From positions 6,912 through 15,225 of the forward strand of contig JAOZNY010000045.1 in assembly GCA_029933565.1 (NCBI GenBank): DNA of 8,314 nucleotides, read 5' to 3'. Origin of the DNA: Bacteroidales bacterium. Its GTDB lineage: Bacteria > Bacteroidota > Bacteroidia > Bacteroidales > F082. Below, one piece after another: positions 1-6,647 of the stretch (its first letter is position 1; each line of letters starts with the position of its first letter). The notes beneath the pieces were generated by a model. The model was not told the DNA's origin. It made no database searches and was given only the letters and a program-made list of their open reading frames with translations. The position numbers and the translations under genes are program-made.

Positions 1-12
1 GCTGTTTAATAG

Positions 13-930
13 CTATTTATGGTTGATTATTTCTATGTCAGATTCTATAATATGAGAGAGAGCATTAATAATAAGTATGGGATCGTCAGAAGGTGCAGTT
101 CCTAAAATTTGTTTGTCAAGAAGTTGTGGATTACTAACTCTGGTTTCAATTTGATAACTGTCGTTTAGCATTTGTAAAACTTTCTCAACGGAGCAATTAT
201 CAAAATAAATTTTATCATCAATCCACGAAACATAAAGTGCTGCATCAACAATATTATTCTTAACAATATTTCCTTCTTCAATTATTATTTGCTGTCCTGG
301 TTTATCAACAAATATCTCATTATTTATTGCCAATCCTTCAAGTTTCACTTTACCTTCACTAAGAACGAATTGTGTTCTATCGCCATTTTGGTTTATAGTA
401 AATTGTGTACCCAAAACAGTAACATTTAATTGATTGGTTTCAACAATAAATTCTTTTTCAGGATTTTTTGCAATCTTAAAAAATGCTTTCCCTTTCAAGG
501 TGATATTTCTGTTAAAACCGCTAAACCATGATTCTTTATAAGAAATTGAACTGCCTTGATTTAATTGTATTGCTGATCCATCGGGAAGTTGAACTAATGA
601 AATACCATCAGACTCATTTAGTATTTCATGATTAAGTGAACTATCGTATAAAAGTCCTGAAACCACCATTAAAAAACCTATAAAACTTGCTGCCACCATT
701 AAGTATTGACGTTTATGCCAAAAACTAAACTTTTCAGTTGCTGTTTTTAAATGAAGGTTATTGAATGCAGTTTCTGAATTATAAGAGTTTGAATAAAACA
801 GATTGGCATTAAATGCTTCAAAGGCTTCATCAAATTCTTTTAGGTTTTGCTGCTTCCAATCTTCAACCAACTTAGCCTCATTTTGCGAGCACTCACCTGA
901 CAAATATTTTGCTAATAATGTGTTGTTCAT
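13..930 (-). CDS. FecR-family anti-sigma factor (FecR + DUF4974)
   Basis: This 305-residue protein is a membrane-spanning sigma-factor regulator of the FecR type. In this family the cytoplasmic N-terminus binds an ECF sigma factor and the periplasmic part receives a signal, usually from a TonB-dependent receptor. The N-terminal ~45 residues (LLAKYLSGECSQNE...) match the usual cytoplasmic domain. One hydrophobic segment lies at about residues 75-94. A FecR domain follows at ~105-205, with LPDGS at 115-119, GKAFFKI at 147-153 and VLGTQFTI at 172-179. A DUF4974-like region starts near IYFDNCSVEKVLQML (~241) and runs to the end. The length is normal and the gene is complete, ending 12 bases from the window edge. 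It begins 4 bases after the stop codon of the C10 peptidase, so translational coupling is likely. No cognate sigma factor lies directly upstream, which is unusual. The family call is firm; its partner is unknown. Confidence 0.93.
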   Translation of the reverse strand: MNNTLLAKYLSGECSQNEAKLVEDWKQQNLKEFDEAFEAFNANLFYSNSYNSETAFNNLHLKTATEKFSFWHKRQYLMVAASFIGFLMVVSGLLYDSSLNHEILNESDGISLVQLPDGSAIQLNQGSSISYKESWFSGFNRNITLKGKAFFKIAKNPEKEFIVETNQLNVTVLGTQFTINQNGDRTQFVLSEGKVKLEGLAINNEIFVDKPGQQIIIEEGNIVKNNIVDAALYVSWIDDKIYFDNCSVEKVLQMLNDSYQIETRVSNPQLLDKQILGTAPSDDPILIINALSHIIESDIEIINHK

Positions 931-934
931 TGTT

Positions 935-2557
935 TTATAGTTTAATAAATTTTATTGAACTCATTGTTTTTTCAGTTTTGCAAGTTAATAGATAAAATCC
1001 AGGGCTCAACTCACTTACATTAATCTTATTATGATTTAGTTCACTAAAAACGGAGGTAGAATAAACTTCTTTACCACTTAATTCAAAAATTTGAATCTGG
1101 CAGTTTTTCAAGTTATAAGGAGAATTAATTGTAATAAAATTACTTACCGGATTTGGGTAAATGCTAATTTCAAAAGTTTTATGGTTTTCAAAAATACTGG
1201 TATTGTCCCAAATTGCAGTTTCTTCTATCGACCAACTATCGGTACCCCATAAGCCATTGTTTTGTGCCTTTACCCTAAATTTATTTTCTATTTCAGTATC
1301 AACAAAAACAGTAAAATACTTTTGTGTGAGTGTATCCACTATGGTTTCCCAACTTCCACCATCTACACTTTGTTGCAATTCAAATGCATTGAAATTTGGT
1401 GTTTCAGGATACTCCCATTTTACAGTAACTGAATCTATATCCACTTCAAAATAAGGTGTTTCGAGAGAAGGAATTGGTAAAAAATTAAAAACGCCACCAG
1501 TAATTTCTGAGTAACCACCGGCATTCCAATCTTCTTTTAATCTGTACCATCCATTTGCTGAACCCCACCATCCCATATTTAAATGGTAATAAAAAGTATT
1601 GTCTTCTTCAATTCTCATTCCATCGCAAACAACAGAATGACCATATCCATTTCCTGCTATTGCTAAAATAACCGGAATTTCACGCATCATATTACTATCG
1701 AGTAAGGGCCAAAAAACGCTGGACGATGGATATCTGTTTTGAGAAGAATATCTAAAATAATTTTGTCCGGCGGCAGGAATTCTGTTTACGTTTGATGTTG
1801 AACCATTGTATTCAAAGTCCATTTCGAGTGCTACAGCTGCATGAAAATTTAAAAGTCCAGCAGCTTCTCTTTCTATTTGCGTTGAGGCTTTGTTGTTGTA
1901 ACGATTCAGCATATTATTCCAGGGATATTCAGTATTTTCAAAATCTGCTGAATATGTCCCATTACTACTACCGTAATTATCGCTATAAGTGTGTGAACCA
2001 GTTCCGTTAACAGGCCAGTTGTAATGCTGCAATAATGTTGACATTGAAACGGCAACACAACCAACAGCGTAATTATTGGGAGTAAATGTGTTAGTAACAT
2101 TAACTGTATTTCCGTAATTATCTTTGCAGTTAACCTGTCCCCAAAGTGAATAAACAAAAGGCCCAATTTCGAAATTGCTAGCATTTGAAGCAGTACTCAC
2201 TTCAGATTGTAAATTATTTTTTGGATTAATATTTGTGATCAGTCCAGAAAATATTTCCCATTCCCGGCTGTCGATATTTGGTAAGTAATTGTCAAACGAA
2301 AACGCCACTACTTCATTATTTTTTGAATTGACCACCACAAATCCGGCAGGCTCAATATTAAATGCAAAAGCAATAATCGTTTTATCTTTTATAACCTCCA
2401 GATAATCTTCATTAAGAATATACTTAATTTCCTTATTATTAATTTCTATAAAATCAGTAGCAGTTTTAATTGCTGCCTTTTCGTAATCGTCGGCAAATAA
2501 ATTTGCTGCAATAAAAATACTGATTATTAAAATAATATGGTTTAAGTTTCTGTACAT
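935..2557 (-). CDS. Secreted C10-family (streptopain-like) cysteine peptidase with T9SS sorting domain
   Basis: This is a predicted exported cysteine protease of peptidase family C10, 540 residues from the chosen start. Numbered from that start, a signal peptide covers residues 1-22 (hydrophobic core IILIISIFIAA). A Spi-type inhibitory propeptide follows, with GFVVVNSKNNEVVAFS at ~72-87. The catalytic Cys167 sits in VGCVAVSM and the catalytic His307 in GYGHSVVCDG. The conserved Asn/Trp loop is NMGWWG at 327-332. A fibronectin-III-like region spans ~366-450, and a T9SS type A sorting domain with YPNP at 467-470 ends in KFIKL. The reading frame is open to 2593, but I choose ATG at 2557: it puts the signal peptide at the N-terminus, and the 12 extra residues would be encoded by a strong RNA hairpin. 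Cleavage of the propeptide on export is expected for the family. The substrate is unknown. It lies between another T9SS cargo gene and a FecR gene. Confidence 0.92.
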   Translation of the reverse strand: MYRNLNHIILIISIFIAANLFADDYEKAAIKTATDFIEINNKEIKYILNEDYLEVIKDKTIIAFAFNIEPAGFVVVNSKNNEVVAFSFDNYLPNIDSREWEIFSGLITNINPKNNLQSEVSTASNASNFEIGPFVYSLWGQVNCKDNYGNTVNVTNTFTPNNYAVGCVAVSMSTLLQHYNWPVNGTGSHTYSDNYGSSNGTYSADFENTEYPWNNMLNRYNNKASTQIEREAAGLLNFHAAVALEMDFEYNGSTSNVNRIPAAGQNYFRYSSQNRYPSSSVFWPLLDSNMMREIPVILAIAGNGYGHSVVCDGMRIEEDNTFYYHLNMGWWGSANGWYRLKEDWNAGGYSEITGGVFNFLPIPSLETPYFEVDIDSVTVKWEYPETPNFNAFELQQSVDGGSWETIVDTLTQKYFTVFVDTEIENKFRVKAQNNGLWGTDSWSIEETAIWDNTSIFENHKTFEISIYPNPVSNFITINSPYNLKNCQIQIFELSGKEVYSTSVFSELNHNKINVSELSPGFYLLTCKTEKTMSSIKFIKL

Positions 2558-2571
2558 TCTTATTATTAAAA

Positions 2572-2604
2572 TCCACCTCCCTGCTTTAACCACAGGAAGG
2601 CGGA
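2572..2604 (-). other. RNA hairpin between the triplicated-domain gene and the C10 peptidase gene
   Basis: Bases 2593-2604 and 2572-2583 form a 12-bp stem in minus-strand RNA with no mismatch, counting two G:U pairs, closed by a 9-base loop. In plus-strand RNA the same two positions would be A-C mismatches, so the structure favours the minus-strand transcript. A run of nine T lies just before it on that strand and ATTTTAATAA just after it. It could be a weak terminator or attenuator, a processing or stability element, or a single REP-like palindrome. The GGAGG on its 3' arm is 18 bases from the peptidase ATG, too far for an ordinary ribosome binding site. Confidence 0.6.
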
Positions 2605-2616
2605 ATGAAAAAAAAA

Positions 2617-5403
2617 CTACTTATTAATTACCATCTTACCAGTAACAGTTTTGTTATTAATAATGAGACTATAAAAATAGATTCCATTATTTAAACCTAA
2701 CTGATTAGCAGAAATAATATATTGCTGCATACCTTTAGTTTGAGTTCCCATATTTTCGCTTAAAACAACTTTTCCGGTGATATCAGTTAACCTGATGGCA
2801 ACCTCAGAAGTGTTTTTAAGTTCATAAAGAATGGTTGCGTTATCAGAAGTTGGATTTGGATAAATATTACTTACAATAACCTGATCGTGCGAATGTTCGT
2901 TAACACTTAAAAGTCCTTTGAAATACTCAAGAACCTCATGGAACATAGTTTCCATATTTTCACGAGTATCCATAAGAGCAATGTCAACAGCAAATGTCAT
3001 AATGTGCGATTCATTAATTTCATTTTGTAAACCACAATAATATTGTGAAAGAATATAATCGCTTGGTCCCATTTGGTAAATTGCTGATGCATTATCGGTA
3101 AGTTCGAAACCATCGGCATACCAAAGTGCACTTACTGACCATGTTACAGGTGTAAATTCACAAACACCATTGTCAGCAACCACATCCATTTGAGGAAGAC
3201 CTAAACCTTCATCATCAACTTTTGCCTGAACAGCGTAGTTTGCAATTCCTAAATAGTCATAAACAAATTCTCCTTCGGCGAATGCCACTGGTGCACCACC
3301 ATAAACATCATACATAAAGTCTTGTCCTATAACCCAAACATCGCCACCATTGTCAGTATATTGCTGAAGGTCAGTATTAAATTTATAACTTAAAGTATCG
3401 CTCACATCCCAAAGGTATAAGTCAACACCATCATTACCGGTATACCAAATAACTAACTGAAATGCATCTAATAGCTCTGCGCTTGGTGCTTCACCTTCAG
3501 TAATTGTATTATAAACATTATAGGCATAACCTAAATTCATAAGAGTAGTATCTAAAGTCTTATAACGGTCAGTTCCATAAGCATTATCATTTACAAGTAA
3601 AATTTCAAATCCACCTGAGTTAGCACCTTGATTTGAGATAGTAACTTCAAGTGAGTCCATAACTCCTGAACCATCGGCAGCAACTGCTTTTACCCAAACA
3701 GTACCATTTCCAACTGTTGTTCCTGATGCTTGTACCAAACCATCGTTTGAAATAGATGCATAAGTTGTTTCGCTTGAGAGTGACCAGAAAACAGAATTAA
3801 TAGTAGCGTTTTCAGGTAATACTTCTGCAAGCATTTGTAAACTTCCACCATCTTCAGTAATTTCAGAAACTCCACCTTCGGCAGTTACATTTATTTCTTC
3901 AACATTAACATTTCCTGAACCTGTACCCCATTGGCTGAAATAATCCATACCTTGAAGGAAATATAAGTCACAATTCTCTTGTGTGTCGAAACGAGCAGTT
4001 TCAGTACTTATTGAAAGTACTTTTCCATCACCTATTTCATTGTAAATACTACCATAATAAGTGTCGAAATCATAACCTGTCGGTCCCATTTGATAAACGG
4101 CAGTTGCGTTTTCAGTTGGCATTAATGCATCGGCATACCACATAGTTGCAAACGACCATTTCAAAGGAGTCATGGTGAAAATACCATTGTCTTCAACAAC
4201 ATCAAATTGCTCAACTCCATCAGAGTATACTCCATCATCAACATGAGACTGTGCAAAATATTCACCAATACCCATATAATCATAAACAAAATCACCTGTA
4301 ACAAAGTTAACTGGAGTAGCAGAATACCTGTCGTAAAGGAAATCAAGACCCTGAATCCACATCATACCACCCTGATCGATATATGATTTAATAGCTTCGT
4401 TATCAGTTTCGTCGCCATTCCAGAAATAAAGTCCGGCACCATCATTACCTGTATACCAAACAACAAGGTCATAATCGCTCATAAATTCCAATGAAGGAGA
4501 AGTACCTTCAGTAGCAGCATCGAAATAAATATATTCGTAACCTGAATTGTCAAGTGCTGTTTTAATAACTTCAATTCTGTCAAGTGCATAACCATTATCA
4601 TTTACAAGTAGAGTAGAAAGAACTCCAGCTGAACCACCACCAAACTGCTCAAAATATCCTAATCCTTGTGAGAAAAGTTCATCAGTGTTTTCCTGTGAAT
4701 CTAGTCTGGCAGTTTCTGTGTTAAGAGTTAAAATTTTAGCATCTCCAACTTCGTTGTAAACACAGCCATAATAAGCATCAAAATCATAACCTTCAGGACC
4801 CATTTTATAAACACCGCTTGCTTCTTCTGTTGGAAGTACAGCGTCGGCATACCACATTGTTGCGTATGACCATAACATTGGATCTAAAGTAAAGATGCCA
4901 TTGCCTTCAACAAGGTCGAACTGAGGAACACCATCTGAATATAAACCATCATCAACGTGTGATTGTGCATGGTATTCAGAAATTCCCATATAATCATAAA
5001 CAAAATCGCCTTCTTCAAAAATTGTAGGAGTTGTTGGGTATCTATCGTATAGGAAATCAAGACCCTGAATCCACATCATTCCGCCACCGTTAAGATAGGC
5101 TTTAATTGTTTCATTGTCAGTTTCGTCTCCATTCCAAAAATAAATAGAACCACCATCGTTTCCTGTATACCAAACTACTAGGTCGTGTGAATTCATTAAC
5201 TCTAATGATGGTGAAGCGGCTTGAGTGCCGGCATCAAAAAATGTAAATTCGTAACCTGCATTGGTAATTGCAGTTTTTATTACTTCTACTCTCTCTAGAT
5301 CATAGTCGTTGTCGTTTACTAATAGTATCGACAAACTACTATAACTGTTAAGAGAAACAAGCATAAAAACTAATAATGTAATAATACTGTAGAACTTTTT
5401 CAT
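2617..5403 (-). CDS. Secreted T9SS cargo protein with three GATase-like/Rossmann-like repeats and an Ig-like domain
   Basis: This 928-residue protein of unknown function is predicted to be exported and delivered to the surface or medium by T9SS. A signal peptide covers residues 1-22. Three copies of a ~230-residue domain lie at ~25-254, ~263-492 and ~599-830. Each begins with LLVNDN and contains WYTGNDG, a GxDFxYD segment, a YDY(M/L)GI segment, WYAD, MGP and NE. The pattern (ILLVNDN, then an aspartate/glycine turn, then a WIQGLDF or WVIGQDF strand) resembles class I glutamine amidotransferase-like folds found in secreted proteins. No Cys replaces the Gln/Gly at the elbow, so amidotransferase activity is not expected. 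A bacterial Ig-like (Big_2-type) domain lies at ~498-592. A T9SS type A sorting domain starts at YPNP (848-851) and ends MVINK. Repeats 1 and 2 are close to 70% identical by hand alignment; repeat 3 is clearly diverged. It lies upstream of the C10 peptidase, 59 bases from that gene's start, and is likely in the same operon. A binding or adhesion role is inference only. Confidence 0.88.
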   Translation of the reverse strand: MKKFYSIITLLVFMLVSLNSYSSLSILLVNDNDYDLERVEVIKTAITNAGYEFTFFDAGTQAASPSLELMNSHDLVVWYTGNDGGSIYFWNGDETDNETIKAYLNGGGMMWIQGLDFLYDRYPTTPTIFEEGDFVYDYMGISEYHAQSHVDDGLYSDGVPQFDLVEGNGIFTLDPMLWSYATMWYADAVLPTEEASGVYKMGPEGYDFDAYYGCVYNEVGDAKILTLNTETARLDSQENTDELFSQGLGYFEQFGGGSAGVLSTLLVNDNGYALDRIEVIKTALDNSGYEYIYFDAATEGTSPSLEFMSDYDLVVWYTGNDGAGLYFWNGDETDNEAIKSYIDQGGMMWIQGLDFLYDRYSATPVNFVTGDFVYDYMGIGEYFAQSHVDDGVYSDGVEQFDVVEDNGIFTMTPLKWSFATMWYADALMPTENATAVYQMGPTGYDFDTYYGSIYNEIGDGKVLSISTETARFDTQENCDLYFLQGMDYFSQWGTGSGNVNVEEINVTAEGGVSEITEDGGSLQMLAEVLPENATINSVFWSLSSETTYASISNDGLVQASGTTVGNGTVWVKAVAADGSGVMDSLEVTISNQGANSGGFEILLVNDNAYGTDRYKTLDTTLMNLGYAYNVYNTITEGEAPSAELLDAFQLVIWYTGNDGVDLYLWDVSDTLSYKFNTDLQQYTDNGGDVWVIGQDFMYDVYGGAPVAFAEGEFVYDYLGIANYAVQAKVDDEGLGLPQMDVVADNGVCEFTPVTWSVSALWYADGFELTDNASAIYQMGPSDYILSQYYCGLQNEINESHIMTFAVDIALMDTRENMETMFHEVLEYFKGLLSVNEHSHDQVIVSNIYPNPTSDNATILYELKNTSEVAIRLTDITGKVVLSENMGTQTKGMQQYIISANQLGLNNGIYFYSLIINNKTVTGKMVINK
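2914..3609 (-). repeat. Internal repeat 3 (diverged) of the 928-residue secreted protein
   Basis: This encodes residues ~599-830, the third copy, placed after the Ig-like domain. It keeps LLVNDN, WYTGNDG, GQDFMYD, EFVYDYLGI, KVDD, WYAD and MGP, but has several small insertions and deletions. It is far less similar to copies 1 and 2 than they are to each other, so the copy 1/2 duplication is the later event. Confidence 0.8.
3928..4617 (-). repeat. Internal repeat 2 of the 928-residue secreted protein
   Basis: This encodes residues ~263-492, the second copy. An eight-residue Gly/Ser-rich linker (GGGSAGVL) separates it from repeat 1. About 160 of 230 residues match repeat 1 in an ungapped hand alignment. 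The blocks FWNGDETDNE, GGMMWIQGLDFLYDRY, GDFVYDYMGI and AQSHVDDG are unchanged. Confidence 0.85.
4642..5331 (-). repeat. Internal repeat 1 of the 928-residue secreted protein
   Basis: This encodes residues ~25-254, the first copy of the GATase-like domain. It aligns without gaps to repeat 2 at an offset of 238 residues (714 bases). A 29-base stretch starting at 5051 is identical to one starting at 4337, which points to a fairly recent duplication or to gene conversion between the copies. Confidence 0.85.
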
Positions 5404-5549
5404 ATTAATTTATTTTAGTTTATATGTAGGTGTGACGCAATTATTCCCTTACTACCCCTAATGGAATTGAAAAAAGATGACATTTTACTTAAAAATAATG
5501 TTGAATTGAGTATTATTTGAGGCATGCAATAACTGGCATAGTAGATTAA

Positions 5550-5951
5550 CTATTCCATAATACTGACAACTATTTTTCTTTCGCTCCTTGGTCCATCAAA
5601 TTCACAAAAGAAAATATTTTGCCAGGTGGATAAACCCAGTTTTCCATTTATAATTGGGATGGTTTCTGAGGGCCCAATAATTCCGGCTTTTAAATGTGAA
5701 TCGCCATTACCATCCTGGGCATCATGTAGCCAAACGCCTTTGGGGATTAGTTTTTTAAGCAGATTGACAACATCCATTTGTACCGAATCGTCCCAGTTTT
5801 CTTGTATCATAATTGCGGCTGTGGCGCCTTGGGCATAAACATTTACTATGCCTTCAGCAATTTTGCTTTGTATTACAATTGCTTCAACTTCAGAAGTAAT
5901 ATCAAAAAGTCCTTCGCGGGTGCTGGTAGATATGTTGATGGTTTTTTGCAT
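5550..5951 (-). CDS. YjbQ/UPF0047-family protein (secondary thiamine-phosphate synthase type)
   Basis: This is a 133-residue cytoplasmic protein of the YjbQ/UPF0047 family (TIGR00149), the usual family length. Members are annotated as secondary thiamine-phosphate synthase enzymes because some can supply weak ThiE-like activity; the true cellular role is not settled. Seen here are GIVNVYAQGATAAIMIQEN (~34-52), a His at 76 in WLHD, DGNGDSHLKAG (80-90), GPSETIP (93-99) and STWQNIFFCEFDGPR (108-122), which is the family signature. The common HTT(A/S)A motif is replaced by QGATAA, as I recall for one recognised subfamily. The frame is open upstream to 6107, but I choose ATG at 5951: the alignment begins there and the extension includes a low-complexity NDN repeat encoded by the 9-bp tandem repeat. 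It is divergent from the sigma-factor operon and 146 bases upstream of the triplicated-domain gene, so it may be a separate transcript. Confidence 0.9.
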   Translation of the reverse strand: MQKTINISTSTREGLFDITSEVEAIVIQSKIAEGIVNVYAQGATAAIMIQENWDDSVQMDVVNLLKKLIPKGVWLHDAQDGNGDSHLKAGIIGPSETIPIINGKLGLSTWQNIFFCEFDGPRSERKIVVSIME

Positions 5952-5981
5952 TTTGTAAAGGTAGGGAATTGTTATCGGGTT

Positions 5982-6008
5982 ATCATTGTTGTCATTGTTA
6001 TCATTGTT
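5982..6008. repeat. 9-bp tandem repeat, three units, in the divergent intergenic region
   Basis: Three head-to-tail units read ATCATTGTT, GTCATTGTT and ATCATTGTT, differing only at the first base. They lie 30 bases upstream of the YjbQ-family start and about 85 bases upstream of the sigma-factor start. The position allows a role as a regulator-binding array or as a spacer that varies in length, but no function is shown by the sequence. The rest of the 141-base gap is AT-rich, and I find no convincing match to the Bacteroidota TAnnTTTG promoter on either strand. Confidence 0.75.
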
Positions 6009-6076
6009 AACTCGACAACCAAAAAAAATTCTTCCCTCTTGCGACCCTATTGTATTTGTATTGTCGTTAATATTGC

Positions 6077-6083
6077 AGGAAAG
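6077..6083 (+). promoter_or_regulatory. Ribosome binding site supporting the TTG start of the sigma factor
   Basis: AGGAAAG lies 9 bases before the TTG at 6093, a good Shine-Dalgarno spacing. An in-frame TAA at 6090-6092 directly abuts the TTG, so the gene cannot begin further upstream, and the next in-frame ATG (residue 35) would cut into sigma region 2. This decides the start. Confidence 0.6.
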
Positions 6084-6092
6084 CTTAGATAA

Positions 6093-6647
6093 TTGGCCAC
6101 AGAGCATTTAGACATACATAAAGATCTTGTAGAAAAGAGCAAAAGAGGTAGCAGCAAAGCCCAGTATCAACTGTATAAGTTGTATTCAGGGGCTATGTTC
6201 AACACTTGCTATCGCATGATGCGAGGTCGCGAAGAGGCTGAAGATATGCTGCAAGAAGCTTTTACGGAGGCCTTTATGAAACTGGGAAGTTTTAGGTTTG
6301 AGTCAACATTTGGGGCATGGCTAAAAAGAATAACAGTGAATAAGTGCATTAATGAAATAAAGAGAAAAAAAGCAGATCTGGAGTTCTGTGAAGATATAGG
6401 TCGCTTTGGAGAGAAGCCTGATGAAGATGTAGAACTTCCAAATTTGAATGTGAGAATGATAAAAAATGCAATGGAAGAATTACCAAATGGTAGCAGGATG
6501 ATCTTTCAACTATATCTGTTGGAAGGTTACGACCACAGAGAAATATCGCAAATACTGAACGTTAGTGAATCAAATTCCAAATCGCAGTATATGAGGGCGA
6601 AGAGAAGGATTAAGGAAATATTAAAAGATAAGGTATATGAAAACTGA
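6093..6647 (+). CDS. ECF-family RNA polymerase sigma factor (sigma-70 family)
   Basis: This 184-residue protein is an extracytoplasmic-function sigma factor that would direct RNA polymerase to envelope-response promoters. Region 2 spans ~24-92, with AQYQLYKLYSGAMFNTCYRMM, then REEAEDMLQEAFTEAF and FGAWLKRITVNKCINEIKRKK. Region 4 spans ~120-176, with LPNGSRMIFQLYLLEGYDHREISQ followed by the helix-turn-helix ending NSKSQYMRAKRRIKEIL. Length is typical for a two-domain ECF factor. The start is an unusual TTG, supported by an AGGAAAG site and by a stop codon immediately upstream. Its last 11 bases overlap the next gene, which encodes a single-pass membrane protein likely to be its anti-sigma factor. 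Autoregulation of the operon is common in the family but cannot be shown here. The family call is very secure. Confidence 0.95.
   Translation: MATEHLDIHKDLVEKSKRGSSKAQYQLYKLYSGAMFNTCYRMMRGREEAEDMLQEAFTEAFMKLGSFRFESTFGAWLKRITVNKCINEIKRKKADLEFCEDIGRFGEKPDEDVELPNLNVRMIKNAMEELPNGSRMIFQLYLLEGYDHREISQILNVSESNSKSQYMRAKRRIKEILKDKVYEN

Noticed and set aside
1161..2184. Short open frames at 1161-1454 and 1792-2010 (plus) and 1906-2184 (minus)
   Set aside because: All lie inside the well-supported C10 peptidase gene in other frames and show no domain or signal.
2558..2593. N-terminal extension of the C10 peptidase frame to ATG at 2593
   Set aside because: It would put 12 residues ahead of a clear signal peptide and would be encoded by the hairpin arms; the ATG at 2557 is a better start.
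3690..3875. 61-residue minus-strand open frame
   Set aside because: It is an alternate frame inside the Ig-like region of the 928-residue protein.
5404..5549. Intergenic gap between the YjbQ-family gene and the 928-residue gene searched for a promoter, terminator or small RNA
   Set aside because: Only AT-rich sequence and a short GCATGC palindrome with weak AT flanks are seen; a TATTTTTA on the minus strand has no correctly spaced -33 element.
6039..6058. Possible Bacteroidota promoter (TTG at 6039 and TGTATTTG at 6051) upstream of the sigma factor
   Set aside because: The -7 element has a mismatch at a key base and the spacing between elements is only 9 bases instead of about 20, so it is not convincing.
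5778..6092. Plus-strand open frame ending immediately before the sigma factor
   Set aside because: It lies antisense to most of the YjbQ-family gene, has no recognisable domain, and its protein looks like a frame shadow; only its stop codon matters, since it limits the sigma-factor start.
5952..6107. N-terminal extension of the YjbQ-family frame to ATG at 6107
   Set aside because: The extra 52 residues include an NDN low-complexity run from the tandem repeat, are not part of the family, and would overlap the sigma-factor start.
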